Below are positions 17,346 to 25,217 of a DNA stretch of 64,000 nucleotides, one piece after another. Position numbers and translations under genes: made by a program. How positions within the stretch are numbered: position 1 is the stretch's first letter; every line of letters starts with the position of its first letter. The stretch is from Agrobacterium tumefaciens_K (GTDB lineage: Bacteria > Pseudomonadota > Alphaproteobacteria > Rhizobiales > Rhizobiaceae), in the NCBI RefSeq assembly GCF_031801495.1, contig NZ_JAOEGC010000002.1, positions 372,001-436,000 on the forward strand, in the 5' to 3' direction. The notes below the pieces were generated by a model. It was not told the origin of the DNA. It worked only from the letters and a program-made list of their open reading frames with translations, and ran no database searches.

Positions 17346-17360
17346 AAATACCAGGACCTG

Positions 17361-17753
17361 TCAGTTCAGGACGCGCAGGAGGCCGGGCGAATCCAGCGAA
17401 AATGCGGGGATCGTGACCGTGAAGACTTCGCCGCTGTCCGCTTCCATCTCATAGTGGCCGAACATCAGACCGGAAGGTGTGTCCAACGGGCAACCGGAGG
17501 AATATTCGTATGTGTCGCCCGGTTTCAGGTGGGGTTTCTCTCCGACGACGCCGGGTCCATACACCTCGTCCACCTGCCCGTTCTGGTCCGTGATATGCCA
17601 GTATCGGTTGACGAGCGTTACCGACATGTCGGAATTGTTCGAGATCACGACTTTATAGCCCCAGACGTACCGGTCGTCATCCGGGTCGGATTGCTCTTCG
17701 AGATAATACGGATCAACCGTAACCTCGATATCCCTTGTCAGAGCACGATACAT
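17361..17753 (-). CDS. apaG: ApaG domain protein
   Basis: 130 residues forming a fibronectin-like beta sandwich. ApaG marks are IEVTVDPYYLEEQSDP near the start, YKVVISNNSDMSVTLVNRYW, then PGDTYEYSSGCPLDTPSGLM and GHYEMEADSGE. The family was linked to cobalt/magnesium efflux in Enterobacteria, and its biochemical role is still unsettled. ATG at 17753 has GAGGTGG 6 bases upstream; the GTG three codons earlier overlaps that site. Confidence 0.9.
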   Translation of the reverse strand: MYRALTRDIEVTVDPYYLEEQSDPDDDRYVWGYKVVISNNSDMSVTLVNRYWHITDQNGQVDEVYGPGVVGEKPHLKPGDTYEYSSGCPLDTPSGLMFGHYEMEADSGEVFTVTIPAFSLDSPGLLRVLN

Positions 17754-17963
17754 ACGCGCCACCTCGAATATTATGCCTTATGCCCGCATCCTACACTACA
17801 GGAGCTGCTTATCGTCAAGAAAATGAACGACTTGATGGAGCATTGCCGCTCCAGACGGTCGGGTTTCGTCCGTTAGGGATAACGATAAAGGTAAATTTCG
17901 GTTGCGGACAAGAAGAGTCAAACCGCAAAAAAACCGGATGCGCTAAAGAGGCTGATATGGGGT

Positions 17964-17991
17964 CGTGGCCCGACATCGCTGTCAGGCCACG
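17964..17991 (-). other. Hairpin downstream of metZ
   Basis: CGTGGCC/GGCCACG arms enclose an inner GACA/TGTC pairing. It stands just past the metZ stop and has no T-run, so it may be a Rho-dependent or stabilising 3' structure rather than an intrinsic terminator. Confidence 0.4.
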
Positions 17992-18000
17992 GTGATTTTC

Positions 18001-19185
18001 TTAAGCGGAAACCGCTTCCAGAGCCTTAGCGAAGTCCTCCAGCAGATCGTCGGTATCCTCGATACCTGCCGAGAAGCGCACGGTACCGGGCGAAATGCCG
18101 AGTTCGGCGCGGGCTTCGTCGGTGAGGTTCTTGTGCGTCGTGGTTGCCGGATGGGTAATCAGGCTGCGCGTGTCACCGAGGTTGTTGGAAATGGTGACCA
18201 CTTCCAGTGCGTTCTGCAGCTTGAAGGCTGCTTCCTTGCCACCCTTCAGTTCGAAGCAGATCAGCGTCGAACCGCCGGTCATCTGCTTGGCGATGATATC
18301 GGCCTGGGGGTGATCCTTGCGGCCCGGATAGACGACCCTGGCAACCTGTTTCTGCTCGGCCAGGAAGTCGGCGATCTTCGAAGCATTGTTGGTCTGCTGC
18401 TTGACGCGGATCGGCAGGGTTTCCAGCCCCTTGATCAGCGTCCAGGCGGTGAACGGTGACATGGCCGGGCCGGTGTGGCGATAATAGTCCTGCAGGTGCT
18501 CGGTCACCCATTCCCTGTCGGAAAGGATCACGCCCGCAAGGCTGCGACCCTGACCATCGATATGTTTGGTGGCCGAATAGACGACGATATGCGCGCCGAG
18601 TTCCAGCGGCTTCTGGAAAAGCGGTGTGGCGAACACATTGTCAACCACGACCTTCGCGCCGATCTGGTTGGCAAGCTTTGCAACGCCGGCGATGTCGATG
18701 ATCTCCAGCGTCGGGTTGGTGGGGCTTTCAAGGAAGAAGACCTTGGTGTTCTTCTGGATGGCGTTTTCCCAGTTGGCGAGATCACGACCATCAACCAGCG
18801 TGCATTCGATACCGTAACGCGGCGCAAGCGTCTCGACCACCCAGCGGCAGGAGCCGAACAGCGCGCGGGCTGCAACGATGTGATCGCCGGCTTTCAGCTG
18901 GCAGAGAAGGGCGGCGGAGACGGCGGCCATGCCGGATGCCGTGGCGCGGGCTTCTTCGGCGCCTTCCAGTGCACACATGCGCTTTTCGAACATGTCGTTG
19001 GTCGGGCTACCGTAGCGAGCGTAGATATAACCCTCGTTCTCACCCTTGAAGCGCGCCTCGGCAGCTTCGGACGTGTCGTAGGCAAAGCCCTGCGTCAGGT
19101 AGATCGCTTCCGACATCTCGCCATATTGCGAGCGCAGCGTACCACCATGAACGAGTGTAGTTGCCGGGCGCCATTTGTTGCTCAT
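18001..19185 (-). CDS. metZ: MetZ, O-succinylhomoserine sulfhydrylase
   Basis: 394 residues, a Cys/Met-metabolism PLP enzyme (fold type I) that makes homocysteine directly from O-succinylhomoserine and sulfide. Marks: TTLVHGGTLRSQYGEMSEAI, ARYGSPTND, ASGMAAVSAALLCQLKAGDH, FLESPTNPTLEIID, and the PLP lysine in YSATKHIDGQGR. The choice of MetZ over the transsulfuration enzyme MetB rests on the overall MetZ-like sequence and the SAM-II leader, which is typical for this gene in rhizobia. AAGGTG lies about 6 bases before the ATG. Expression should fall when SAM is high. Confidence 0.93.
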   Translation of the reverse strand: MSNKWRPATTLVHGGTLRSQYGEMSEAIYLTQGFAYDTSEAAEARFKGENEGYIYARYGSPTNDMFEKRMCALEGAEEARATASGMAAVSAALLCQLKAGDHIVAARALFGSCRWVVETLAPRYGIECTLVDGRDLANWENAIQKNTKVFFLESPTNPTLEIIDIAGVAKLANQIGAKVVVDNVFATPLFQKPLELGAHIVVYSATKHIDGQGRSLAGVILSDREWVTEHLQDYYRHTGPAMSPFTAWTLIKGLETLPIRVKQQTNNASKIADFLAEQKQVARVVYPGRKDHPQADIIAKQMTGGSTLICFELKGGKEAAFKLQNALEVVTISNNLGDTRSLITHPATTTHKNLTDEARAELGISPGTVRFSAGIEDTDDLLEDFAKALEAVSA

Positions 19186-19202
19186 GTGATCACCTTCAAA
19201 AC

Positions 19203-19232
19203 AAAAAAACCGGCCGCAAAAGCAGACCGGTT
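19203..19232 (-). terminator. Leader terminator in the metZ expression platform
   Basis: Read on the minus strand, AACCGG (19232-19227) pairs with CCGGTT (19213-19208), with GC-TTTT-GC inside the loop, followed by a run of Ts. Its 5' arm overlaps a competing hairpin AGACCGG/CCGGTCT (19224-19247), so only one can form at a time. Confidence 0.6.
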
Positions 19233-19247
19233 ACAAGCACCCGGTCT

Positions 19248-19300
19248 TTTTAGCCACTTGTTTAACGTGGCTGCAAGCCGACCGGCCAAATCACCACGGG
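19248..19300 (-). ncRNA. SAM-II riboswitch aptamer
   Basis: On the minus strand the conserved blocks of the SAM-II class appear in order: CGTGGTGATTTGGCCG, then GCTTGCAGCCACGTTAAA, then CAAGTGGCTAAAA. The helix AGCCAC/GTGGCT supports the pseudoknot fold. It lies about 62 bases upstream of the metZ start. Confidence 0.92.
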
Positions 19301-19380
19301 ATAAAATTGGCTTACTGCCGTTCCCGGCTTGCGTCAATGCTTTCCTTTTGGTTTGGTCGCCTTGAAAAGGGATGACGAAA

Positions 19381-20478
19381 ATGACGAGAACGACAGGCAT
19401 ATTGGCGGATGGCGCGATCAGGGCACTGTTTGCCAGCGGAAAGCTGAAAAGCGAAGCTGCCCTCGATGCCGATCAGGTGCAACCTGCCAGCCTCGACCTG
19501 CGGTTGGGTTCGAAAGCCTATCGCGTCCGCGCCAGCTTCATGCCCGGCCCCGGCACGCCGGTACTCGACAAGCTCAATCGCCTCAGCCTGCACGAGGTCG
19601 ACCTCAGCGAAGGCGCGGTTCTGGAAACAGGATGCGTCTACATCGTCCCGTTGATGGAGAGTCTTGCACTGCCGGCAGACATGTCCGCATCGGCCAACCC
19701 GAAAAGCTCGACCGGCCGTCTCGATATTTTCACCCGCGTCATCACCGACAGCGCGCAGGAATTCGACAAGATACCTGCGGGATATAATGGTCCGCTCTAT
19801 CTCGAAATCAGCCCGCGTACCTTCCCGATCGTTGTGCGCCGCGGTTCGCGCCTGTCGCAGATCCGCTTCCGCATCGGCCAATCTTTGCTGAACGAAAGCG
19901 AACTTCAGAAGCTTCATGACGATCAGACGCTGGTTGCCAGTGAAACGCCGAATGTCACGGGCGGCGGTATCGCGCTTTCCATCGACCTGAAAGGCTTTGG
20001 CGATGACGGCCTGATCGGTTATCGCGGCAAGCACCACACCGCCGTTGTGGATGTCGACAAGAAGGCCCAGCACGACGTTCTGGATTTCTGGGAGCCGCTT
20101 TACGCCCGTGGTCGCGCTGAACTGATCCTCGATCCCGACGAATTCTACATCCTCGTCTCGCGTGAAGCCGTGCATGTGCCGCCGCTCTACGCAGCCGAAA
20201 TGACGCCGTTCGACCCGCTGGTGGGTGAGTTCCGCGTGCATTATGCGGGTTTCTTCGATCCCGGTTTCGGCCATGCGCAGGCAGGTGGTACCGGCAGCCG
20301 CGCCGTACTCGAAGTTCGCAGCCATGAAGTGCCATTCATTCTGGAGCATGGCCAGATCGTTGGCCGTCTGGTCTACGAACATATGCTGGAGAAGCCGGAA
20401 GGTCTCTACGGCACGGGCCTTGGCTCAAATTATCAGGCGCAGGGTCTGAAACTCTCCAAGCATTTCCGCTCGGCCTGA
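19381..20478 (+). CDS. dcd: Double-domain dCTP deaminase
   Basis: 365 residues, about twice the length of the usual trimeric enzyme, which deaminates dCTP to dUTP. The first half has QPASLDLRLGSKAYRVRA, NPKSSTGRLDIFTRV and PLYLEISPRTFP with the general-base Glu; the second repeats the pattern with VGEFRVHYAGFFDPGFGHA and AVLEVRSHEVPFIL. The form is common in alphaproteobacteria. Whether both halves are catalytic is not clear from sequence. The start at 19381 has AAGGG about 9 bases upstream; the ATG at 19372 lies right against that site. It is divergent from metZ, leaving only about 80 bases up to the riboswitch. Confidence 0.88.
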   Translation: MTRTTGILADGAIRALFASGKLKSEAALDADQVQPASLDLRLGSKAYRVRASFMPGPGTPVLDKLNRLSLHEVDLSEGAVLETGCVYIVPLMESLALPADMSASANPKSSTGRLDIFTRVITDSAQEFDKIPAGYNGPLYLEISPRTFPIVVRRGSRLSQIRFRIGQSLLNESELQKLHDDQTLVASETPNVTGGGIALSIDLKGFGDDGLIGYRGKHHTAVVDVDKKAQHDVLDFWEPLYARGRAELILDPDEFYILVSREAVHVPPLYAAEMTPFDPLVGEFRVHYAGFFDPGFGHAQAGGTGSRAVLEVRSHEVPFILEHGQIVGRLVYEHMLEKPEGLYGTGLGSNYQAQGLKLSKHFRSA

Positions 20479-20494
20479 TTCCTTTCAGCACGGC

Positions 20495-20524
20495 TTGACA
20501 GTCTCTTCGAACTGTCGGAATTGT
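20495..20524 (+). promoter_or_regulatory. Probable promoter of tRNA-Gly
   Basis: A consensus -35 TTGACA (20495-20500) is followed 17-18 bases later by a weak AATTGT -10, 11 bases before the tRNA 5' end. Confidence 0.45.
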
Positions 20525-20534
20525 TGTGCCGCGT

Positions 20535-20608
20535 GCGGGTGTAGCTCAATGGTAGAGCAGCAGCTTCCCAAGCTGAATACGAGGGTTCGATTCCCTTCAC
20601 CCGCTCCA
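20535..20608 (+). tRNA. tRNA-Gly (anticodon CCC)
   Basis: A 74-base cloverleaf: acceptor GCGGGTG/CACCCGC, D-arm GCTCAATGGTAGAGC, anticodon loop TTCCCAA with CCC, T-arm GGGTTCGATTCCC, encoded CCA end. It reads GGG codons. Confidence 0.96.
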
Positions 20609-20823
20609 GCGACCTTTCCAGCAAGAATAACGATGTTCCCGTAGCACTTCAGGTATCGCTTCATTGCGAGCGTGGGCAGTGCCTTGTGTCGCCAAAGCTC
20701 GTGCAGGGCGGAATGGGGCTGCTGCCGCCCTTATGATTTCTTTATTTGTTATGCCCTGAAAGCCAATCGAAATCCTATGCCGGTCGGAGCTAGGGTGGAG
20801 CGTGTTCAGATGAAGCAGCTCCG
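20609..20823. other. Intergenic region after tRNA-Gly
   Basis: 215 bases with no gene seen. A loose GGGCGG/CCGCCC hairpin near 20708 is followed by a T-rich stretch and could end the tRNA transcript. No copy of the tRNA 3' end was found downstream, so there is no visible attachment-site scar. Confidence 0.4.
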
Positions 20824-21225
20824 ATGCAACAAGATTGTCTAGATACCGCTAACCTTCAAAACCGCATCCTGAATGGTTCGAAAGTCCGCGAGGAACACGT
20901 CTGGTGTTTCACGAAACAGGTACTGCCCGAACTTTGCTCTGCGGATAATGTCGCCGGGAAACGTTTTCGGGCGTTGCTTCAGGCAAACGCAATTCTTGAT
21001 GCGCTTCTCCTTACGACATCCGCTCATAACCCGCCCGTCAGTCTCGAGGCGCTGCGCCGTACGAGCCGTGGCTGGTCCTGTTCGACTTCGGTCATGCGAG
21101 GCGGGTCGCTGAAGAAGGCGACGGCCCTCCATGACGATCTGGAAGGCGCGTTATTTCTGGCGCTTCTCAGCCTTTCGAAGTGGCCGCTGCGCTCGCAAAT
21201 TCCACAAGAAAGCAAGGGTCATTGA
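20824..21225 (+). CDS. Hypothetical protein, doubtful
   Basis: A 133-residue frame with protein-like composition in its second half (ATALHDDLEGALFLALLSLS). Its stop codon is one base before the next gene's ATG, so it may be the first gene of a pair. Against it: no ribosome site before the ATG, several rare codons early on, and competing frames on the minus strand (97 residues at 20839-21132). No family recognised. Confidence 0.3.
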   Translation: MQQDCLDTANLQNRILNGSKVREEHVWCFTKQVLPELCSADNVAGKRFRALLQANAILDALLLTTSAHNPPVSLEALRRTSRGWSCSTSVMRGGSLKKATALHDDLEGALFLALLSLSKWPLRSQIPQESKGH

Positions 21226-21226
21226 C

Positions 21227-22225
21227 ATGACAGCGAAAAGGCTTCTCTGGGGCGGAGTGATGACGCCTCTCGTAACGCCGTTCTTAAAGGGGCAGGTGGA
21301 TTACGCAGCTTTCGATCACCTCGTGGAATGGCAGATCGAAGCAGGCATCGAAGGGCTGGTTGTCAATTCTCTGATGGGTGAAGGGCCGACGTTGTCCGCC
21401 GTTGAACGGCGAAGCCTGATCAGCCGTGCCGTGCATATTTCCAGACGGCGCATTCCAATCATTGCTGCCACGGGGACGTACAGTACGGAGACGACATGTC
21501 AGAGAACTCTGGAGGCAGAGCAGCTCGGCGCAGATGCCGCACTGATTGTGCAGCCTTACTACAATCGCCCGGGCCAGAAGGGGATTGTCCAGCATTTCGA
21601 GAAAGTCGCGGCGGCAACCGACATACCGATTGTCATCCATAACGACCCTCGCCATGCCGGTGTCGAACTCAAATCTGAGACACTTCTTCGCCTTCTGCGC
21701 ATACCTGCGGTGATCGGTGTTGTGGGCGATCTTCCGGATACGTCAGGTGAAGGGATAGTCAGGGATCGGAACGCCGGAAACGTCATCCACTTTACGGAAG
21801 ACGAAAGCCTGTCTTTCGAAAGCTTCGTACGCTGCAACGGGTCGGTCCTGGCCGTGGCGAACATATGCCCGTCAGCCGTCGTCGCCATGTACGGCGCGAT
21901 CAGGCGTGGTGATCTGGCGCAGGCGCGTGAGCTGCACGGGAACCTGCAATCGGTCATGAAATCGTCTGCGGAGGAGGGGCAACCCGCTCTCCTGAAGTCG
22001 GTCTTGGCCTGCTTGCGAGGTATCAGCGAGGAGGTCCGGCTTCCCTTGACCCCCGTGGCGAGTGAGGCTGCAGACAGCATTCTGCTTGCGCTCAGATCAA
22101 TGCGTGGAAGCGCGACCAGCGTCAATCAACGCCGGCTGATTTCTGAAGCAAAGGTCGCGCGGATCGATGGATGGGCAGCGAGCAACTCCAACGAGGAATG
22201 CGCCTCCTTTCCCGCCAATCACTGA
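21227..22225 (+). CDS. DapA-family (DHDPS/NAL) protein lacking the catalytic triad
   Basis: 332 residues with the fold marks of dihydrodipicolinate synthase/N-acetylneuraminate lyase: GGVMTPLVTPF start, PYYNRPGQKGIVQHF, and LRLPLTPV near the end. Measured against E. coli DapA, the catalytic positions have changed: the TT of GTTGES is LM (residues 49-50), the tyrosine of YNVPSRTG is His138, the arginine is His143, and the Schiff-base lysine of GIKEA is Val166. The protein is therefore unlikely to be an aldolase and may be a binding or regulatory relative. AAGGG lies about 8 bases before the ATG. The region looks accessory. Confidence 0.8.
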   Translation: MTAKRLLWGGVMTPLVTPFLKGQVDYAAFDHLVEWQIEAGIEGLVVNSLMGEGPTLSAVERRSLISRAVHISRRRIPIIAATGTYSTETTCQRTLEAEQLGADAALIVQPYYNRPGQKGIVQHFEKVAAATDIPIVIHNDPRHAGVELKSETLLRLLRIPAVIGVVGDLPDTSGEGIVRDRNAGNVIHFTEDESLSFESFVRCNGSVLAVANICPSAVVAMYGAIRRGDLAQARELHGNLQSVMKSSAEEGQPALLKSVLACLRGISEEVRLPLTPVASEAADSILLALRSMRGSATSVNQRRLISEAKVARIDGWAASNSNEECASFPANH

Positions 22226-22267
22226 TTTCCTTTCACAATCTTCCAGTGGCTTTTTGGAGTTTCACAA

Positions 22268-22462
22268 ATGAACCAACCGTTAGGTCGTTATTATCGCTTG
22301 CAGTCCGAACTCCGCAAGAGGGTGGCAGCCGACAAGGCCCGTCTGCAGGGGCCGCCAGTCAATCGAAAATCGGGCTCCGACGCCTCCATGTTCATTCGGT
22401 TGTTCGCGGTTGTCGGCGGGCTGCTGCTGGCAGTGTCTGTGATCATGCAATCCGTTCAGTAA
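22268..22462 (+). CDS. Small membrane protein, unknown
   Basis: 64 residues: a basic, helical N-terminal part (YYRLQSELRKRVAADKARLQ) followed by one C-terminal transmembrane helix (FIRLFAVVGGLLLAVSVIMQ). TTGGAG stands 9 bases before the ATG. The topology suggests a tail-anchored protein with a cytoplasmic head. No family recognised. Confidence 0.6.
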   Translation: MNQPLGRYYRLQSELRKRVAADKARLQGPPVNRKSGSDASMFIRLFAVVGGLLLAVSVIMQSVQ

Positions 22463-22520
22463 CAGGCCGCGAAACTCTATCGGCCGCCGTTCAAGACCAT
22501 TCATGAAGAGGACTCGGATC

Positions 22521-22775
22521 ATGTACCGAAAACTGAAATCACCTCAATCGGAGCAGCAACGTGGCTTTCGATTTACTGTAGGTCAAAATCGGACAGGGTG
22601 CTGGCTGGTGTCCGACAGGCTCGGGCTCGTGGGAGGGCTTTTCGTCGACAAGGAAGCTGCACTGCGTTTTGCAAGGACGGAAGGTGATGTCGGGGAGGAT
22701 GAGATCCGGTCGTTGAGCGACGAACAGCGCCTTGAGGTGTCAGATGTCTTCAGCCGTGGAAAAACGACGCACTGA
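22521..22775 (+). CDS. Small hypothetical protein
   Basis: 84 residues. A GFRFTVGQNRTGCWLVSDRL, GLVGGLFVDKEAALRFARTE core gives a small alpha/beta fold seen in short rhizobial unknowns. The start at 22521 has GAGGA about 9 bases upstream; an in-frame ATG six codons earlier is weaker. It is cytoplasmic by prediction. Function unknown. Confidence 0.65.
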   Translation: MYRKLKSPQSEQQRGFRFTVGQNRTGCWLVSDRLGLVGGLFVDKEAALRFARTEGDVGEDEIRSLSDEQRLEVSDVFSRGKTTH

Positions 22776-22835
22776 TCGAGGAAACCCGGAAATGCGCTTG
22801 GCTTTACCATCCGGCCTGCTGACGAAGGGTCATTT

Positions 22836-23201
22836 ATGAGAACCGGCCTCTTTGCCTACCGCATCGATACACTTGACGTTCAGTGGGATACGCTGACGCT
22901 ATGTGACGATCACAGAATGAAACTGGCGACTGCGTTCTGCGCAGAGCAGGAACGCTCGCTTCGACATTCCTGTCTTGTGGACCTTCAAGGGTTCGAGGAT
23001 TTTTACTGGGCGGCGCTCGATGCCGGGCGCCGGGCGGGTTCGGAGGGGGGCTTTCTCATCGAACCCCATGTCGGCTTTCTGCCAACGGCGCTCTCCATGT
23101 CTGCCTATCTCGTATGGAAGGATGACGTCCACGGCATCACCTTCTGCGTGTCCCCGGTGGAATTGCCGTGGTTGCATGGCGCCAGCTGTAATGGAGCATG
23201 A
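22836..23201 (+). CDS. Hypothetical protein
   Basis: 121 residues, no membrane helix or signal peptide. It contains LVDLQGFEDFYWAALDAGRR and ends in SPVELPWLHGASCNGA. No motif recognised. The weak upstream signal (GAAGGGTCATTT before ATG) is acceptable. It runs convergent with the glycosyltransferase gene and ends 32 bases from it. Confidence 0.6.
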   Translation: MRTGLFAYRIDTLDVQWDTLTLCDDHRMKLATAFCAEQERSLRHSCLVDLQGFEDFYWAALDAGRRAGSEGGFLIEPHVGFLPTALSMSAYLVWKDDVHGITFCVSPVELPWLHGASCNGA

Positions 23202-23233
23202 ATGCGTCGTGCTGCTCGCTTAAACCTTCGTCT

Positions 23234-25192
23234 TCAATTCGGGTTGGTGACCATCGGCGTGTGCGGTGTCTTGTTCCACACGAAGGGCTTGGTTCTCAGT
23301 TCGATCAACGCCCGCCAGGCGGCGATTGAAAGCAGTATCCAGTAGACGGGAACGATCAGCCATCGGTTTCCGAGATGCTCCCGCTCGAACAGGGTCATCG
23401 TCTTTCGCCCCAGAAGGATAAACACGGTGTAACTGCCGATGATGTTCACCATGTCGATACAAAACAGACCGCCCTGCCAGGTGAACAGAACGCTGCCGCT
23501 CGTTTCCAGCATCGCCAGCGTCATGGCGATGAAGGAGAGGAGCAGCAACGGATGCGCCAGCGATGACAGAAGCATTCCGCCGATCAACAGCTGGAATATG
23601 AGATAGGCAAGCCAGCCCATCTTGCCTGCAGTTTGAACAGGGGCACGCGTCAGCACAAGCCAGCTTTGCAGCCAGCCCTTGTACCAGCGGGTGCGTTGGT
23701 TCAGCCAGACGGAAACACTGGTCGGCGCGTCTTCCAGTGTCTGTCGGCATATGATGCCGGATCGATACCCGAGCCTGTGGAGCCGTAGCCCGATATCGGC
23801 ATCCTCCGTGACGTTGTAGGGATCCCAGGCACCGGCCTGCCGCAGCAGCGCAGTGCGGAAATGGTTCGATGTACCGCCGAGTGGTAGCGGCAGCTTGTAT
23901 CGGGCGAGAACCGGCAGCATACACCGGAAAAGCCCGGAATATTCCAGTGCGAAACAGGTGCTGAGCCAGGACGCTCTGGCATTGCTGATGATGAGCGGCG
24001 CCTGAAGGCAGGCGACATTGTCCGGCTGACTTTGGAAGGTGGCGTAAGCTTCTCTGAGCTGCTCCACCTGCGGTCGGTCCTCCGCATCATAAATGGCCAC
24101 GAACTCTCCGCGAGCACCGGCGAGCGCGTAGGTCAGCGCTTTCGGTTTGGTCTGCGGGAGGGAGAACGGTACTCGCACGATCTCCATGTGTGGACCGGGA
24201 TTTGCCTTTTGGATGGCGCGTATGGTGGCCTCGTCGTCTTCCTCACAGATCAGCTTTATGTCGAGCCGCGATTTCGGCCAGTCCAGCCGGTCCAGCATGG
24301 CGATGAGCTGTGCCGCCACGGCTTCTTCGCGATACAGCGCAACGAGCACGGTATAGATCGGCATCTCTCTTTCCTTCGGGTGGGAGAGGGCGATGCGCGA
24401 CGGCAATCCACGCCAGCAATGAGCGAGTGCAAAACAGCGGAAGAGAAACGTCGAGAGGTAAAACAGCGTCAGAGTGGCGTGCAAGGCAAGCAGTGTGGAC
24501 GGTGTGTCTGCCAGCAGTGCCAGAGCGATCAGGGTAACGAGGACGCCACTACAAAACCCTTGCCCTGCCTGAACCGTAATTCGCGCGGAATGCGTTGGCT
24601 CCTTTTCAAAAAGCGCCTGCCGTGCTTCCCGGTTTCGCCTGTCTTTTCCCGCGATCCAGACGGCATCCCGCATCGTCTTGGGAGTCGCAACGGCTATCTC
24701 GCTGAGAAGGTGAGGGGTGTGGCTCAACATATCTTTCAGCGCTTCGATCGTTCGCAGCTCCGGCACGATGACGAGGATTGGTTTGCTGTCCTCGGGTGCG
24801 AGTTTCAGAAATCTCGTTTCGAGGAGCTGCGTATCGAGATGGGGTACATCGGCCAGATGGGCCGGATTAATTTCGGCGAGAAAAGGCAAGCGCAGATACC
24901 TCGCGAATGCCCCGAAATAGGCGTCCGCCGTGACCATGCCGCTCGCGAGAAGCTCGTCTTCCAGTGTGGAGCCATTTTCGGCTGCCTTGCGCTGGAATGC
25001 ATCGATATAAGGTTTGCCAAAACCAAGCGTCTTCAGGAAGCGGGCTTCATCGCTTCCGTCCTGATCACTTGATGCGGAGAATGGATCATCCCACTCTCCT
25101 GATGTCGCAATTTCCCCTTTCACGAGGATCGTCTGAAACGATTCTCGTGTATAGTCATCGAAATGATCCATACATCCTGCCGCCACCATCAT
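23234..25192 (-). CDS. Membrane glycosyltransferase (GT2) with N-terminal MshEN-like domain
   Basis: About 652 residues. The N-terminal 60-130 region (TLEDELLASGMVTADAYFGA, RYLRLPFL) resembles the GSPII_E_N/MshEN fold, here in one degenerate copy. Two helices (around 220-265) precede a BcsA-like GT2 domain with DAEDRPQ, TEDADIG and the NQRTRWYKGW acceptor motif, then four or so C-terminal helices. Such proteins build or export polysaccharides, and relatives with MshEN domains are controlled by c-di-GMP. ATG at 25192 has AAGGGG 8 bases upstream; the ATG at 25171 with CAGGAT is an alternative. It is divergent from a periplasmic binding protein gene. Confidence 0.8.
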   Translation of the reverse strand: MMVAAGCMDHFDDYTRESFQTILVKGEIATSGEWDDPFSASSDQDGSDEARFLKTLGFGKPYIDAFQRKAAENGSTLEDELLASGMVTADAYFGAFARYLRLPFLAEINPAHLADVPHLDTQLLETRFLKLAPEDSKPILVIVPELRTIEALKDMLSHTPHLLSEIAVATPKTMRDAVWIAGKDRRNREARQALFEKEPTHSARITVQAGQGFCSGVLVTLIALALLADTPSTLLALHATLTLFYLSTFLFRCFALAHCWRGLPSRIALSHPKEREMPIYTVLVALYREEAVAAQLIAMLDRLDWPKSRLDIKLICEEDDEATIRAIQKANPGPHMEIVRVPFSLPQTKPKALTYALAGARGEFVAIYDAEDRPQVEQLREAYATFQSQPDNVACLQAPLIISNARASWLSTCFALEYSGLFRCMLPVLARYKLPLPLGGTSNHFRTALLRQAGAWDPYNVTEDADIGLRLHRLGYRSGIICRQTLEDAPTSVSVWLNQRTRWYKGWLQSWLVLTRAPVQTAGKMGWLAYLIFQLLIGGMLLSSLAHPLLLLSFIAMTLAMLETSGSVLFTWQGGLFCIDMVNIIGSYTVFILLGRKTMTLFEREHLGNRWLIVPVYWILLSIAAWRALIELRTKPFVWNKTPHTPMVTNPN

Positions 25193-25217
25193 GGTGGCGC
25201 CCCTTTGCCCCAAGCGG

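Noticed and set aside
20535..20608. tRNA-Gly as a prophage attachment site
   Set aside because: No integrase, no phage genes and no repeat of the tRNA 3' end were found in the window.
20839..21132. 97-residue minus-strand frame
   Set aside because: It competes with a plus-strand frame, has no ribosome site, and neither has a known family; the region is left open.
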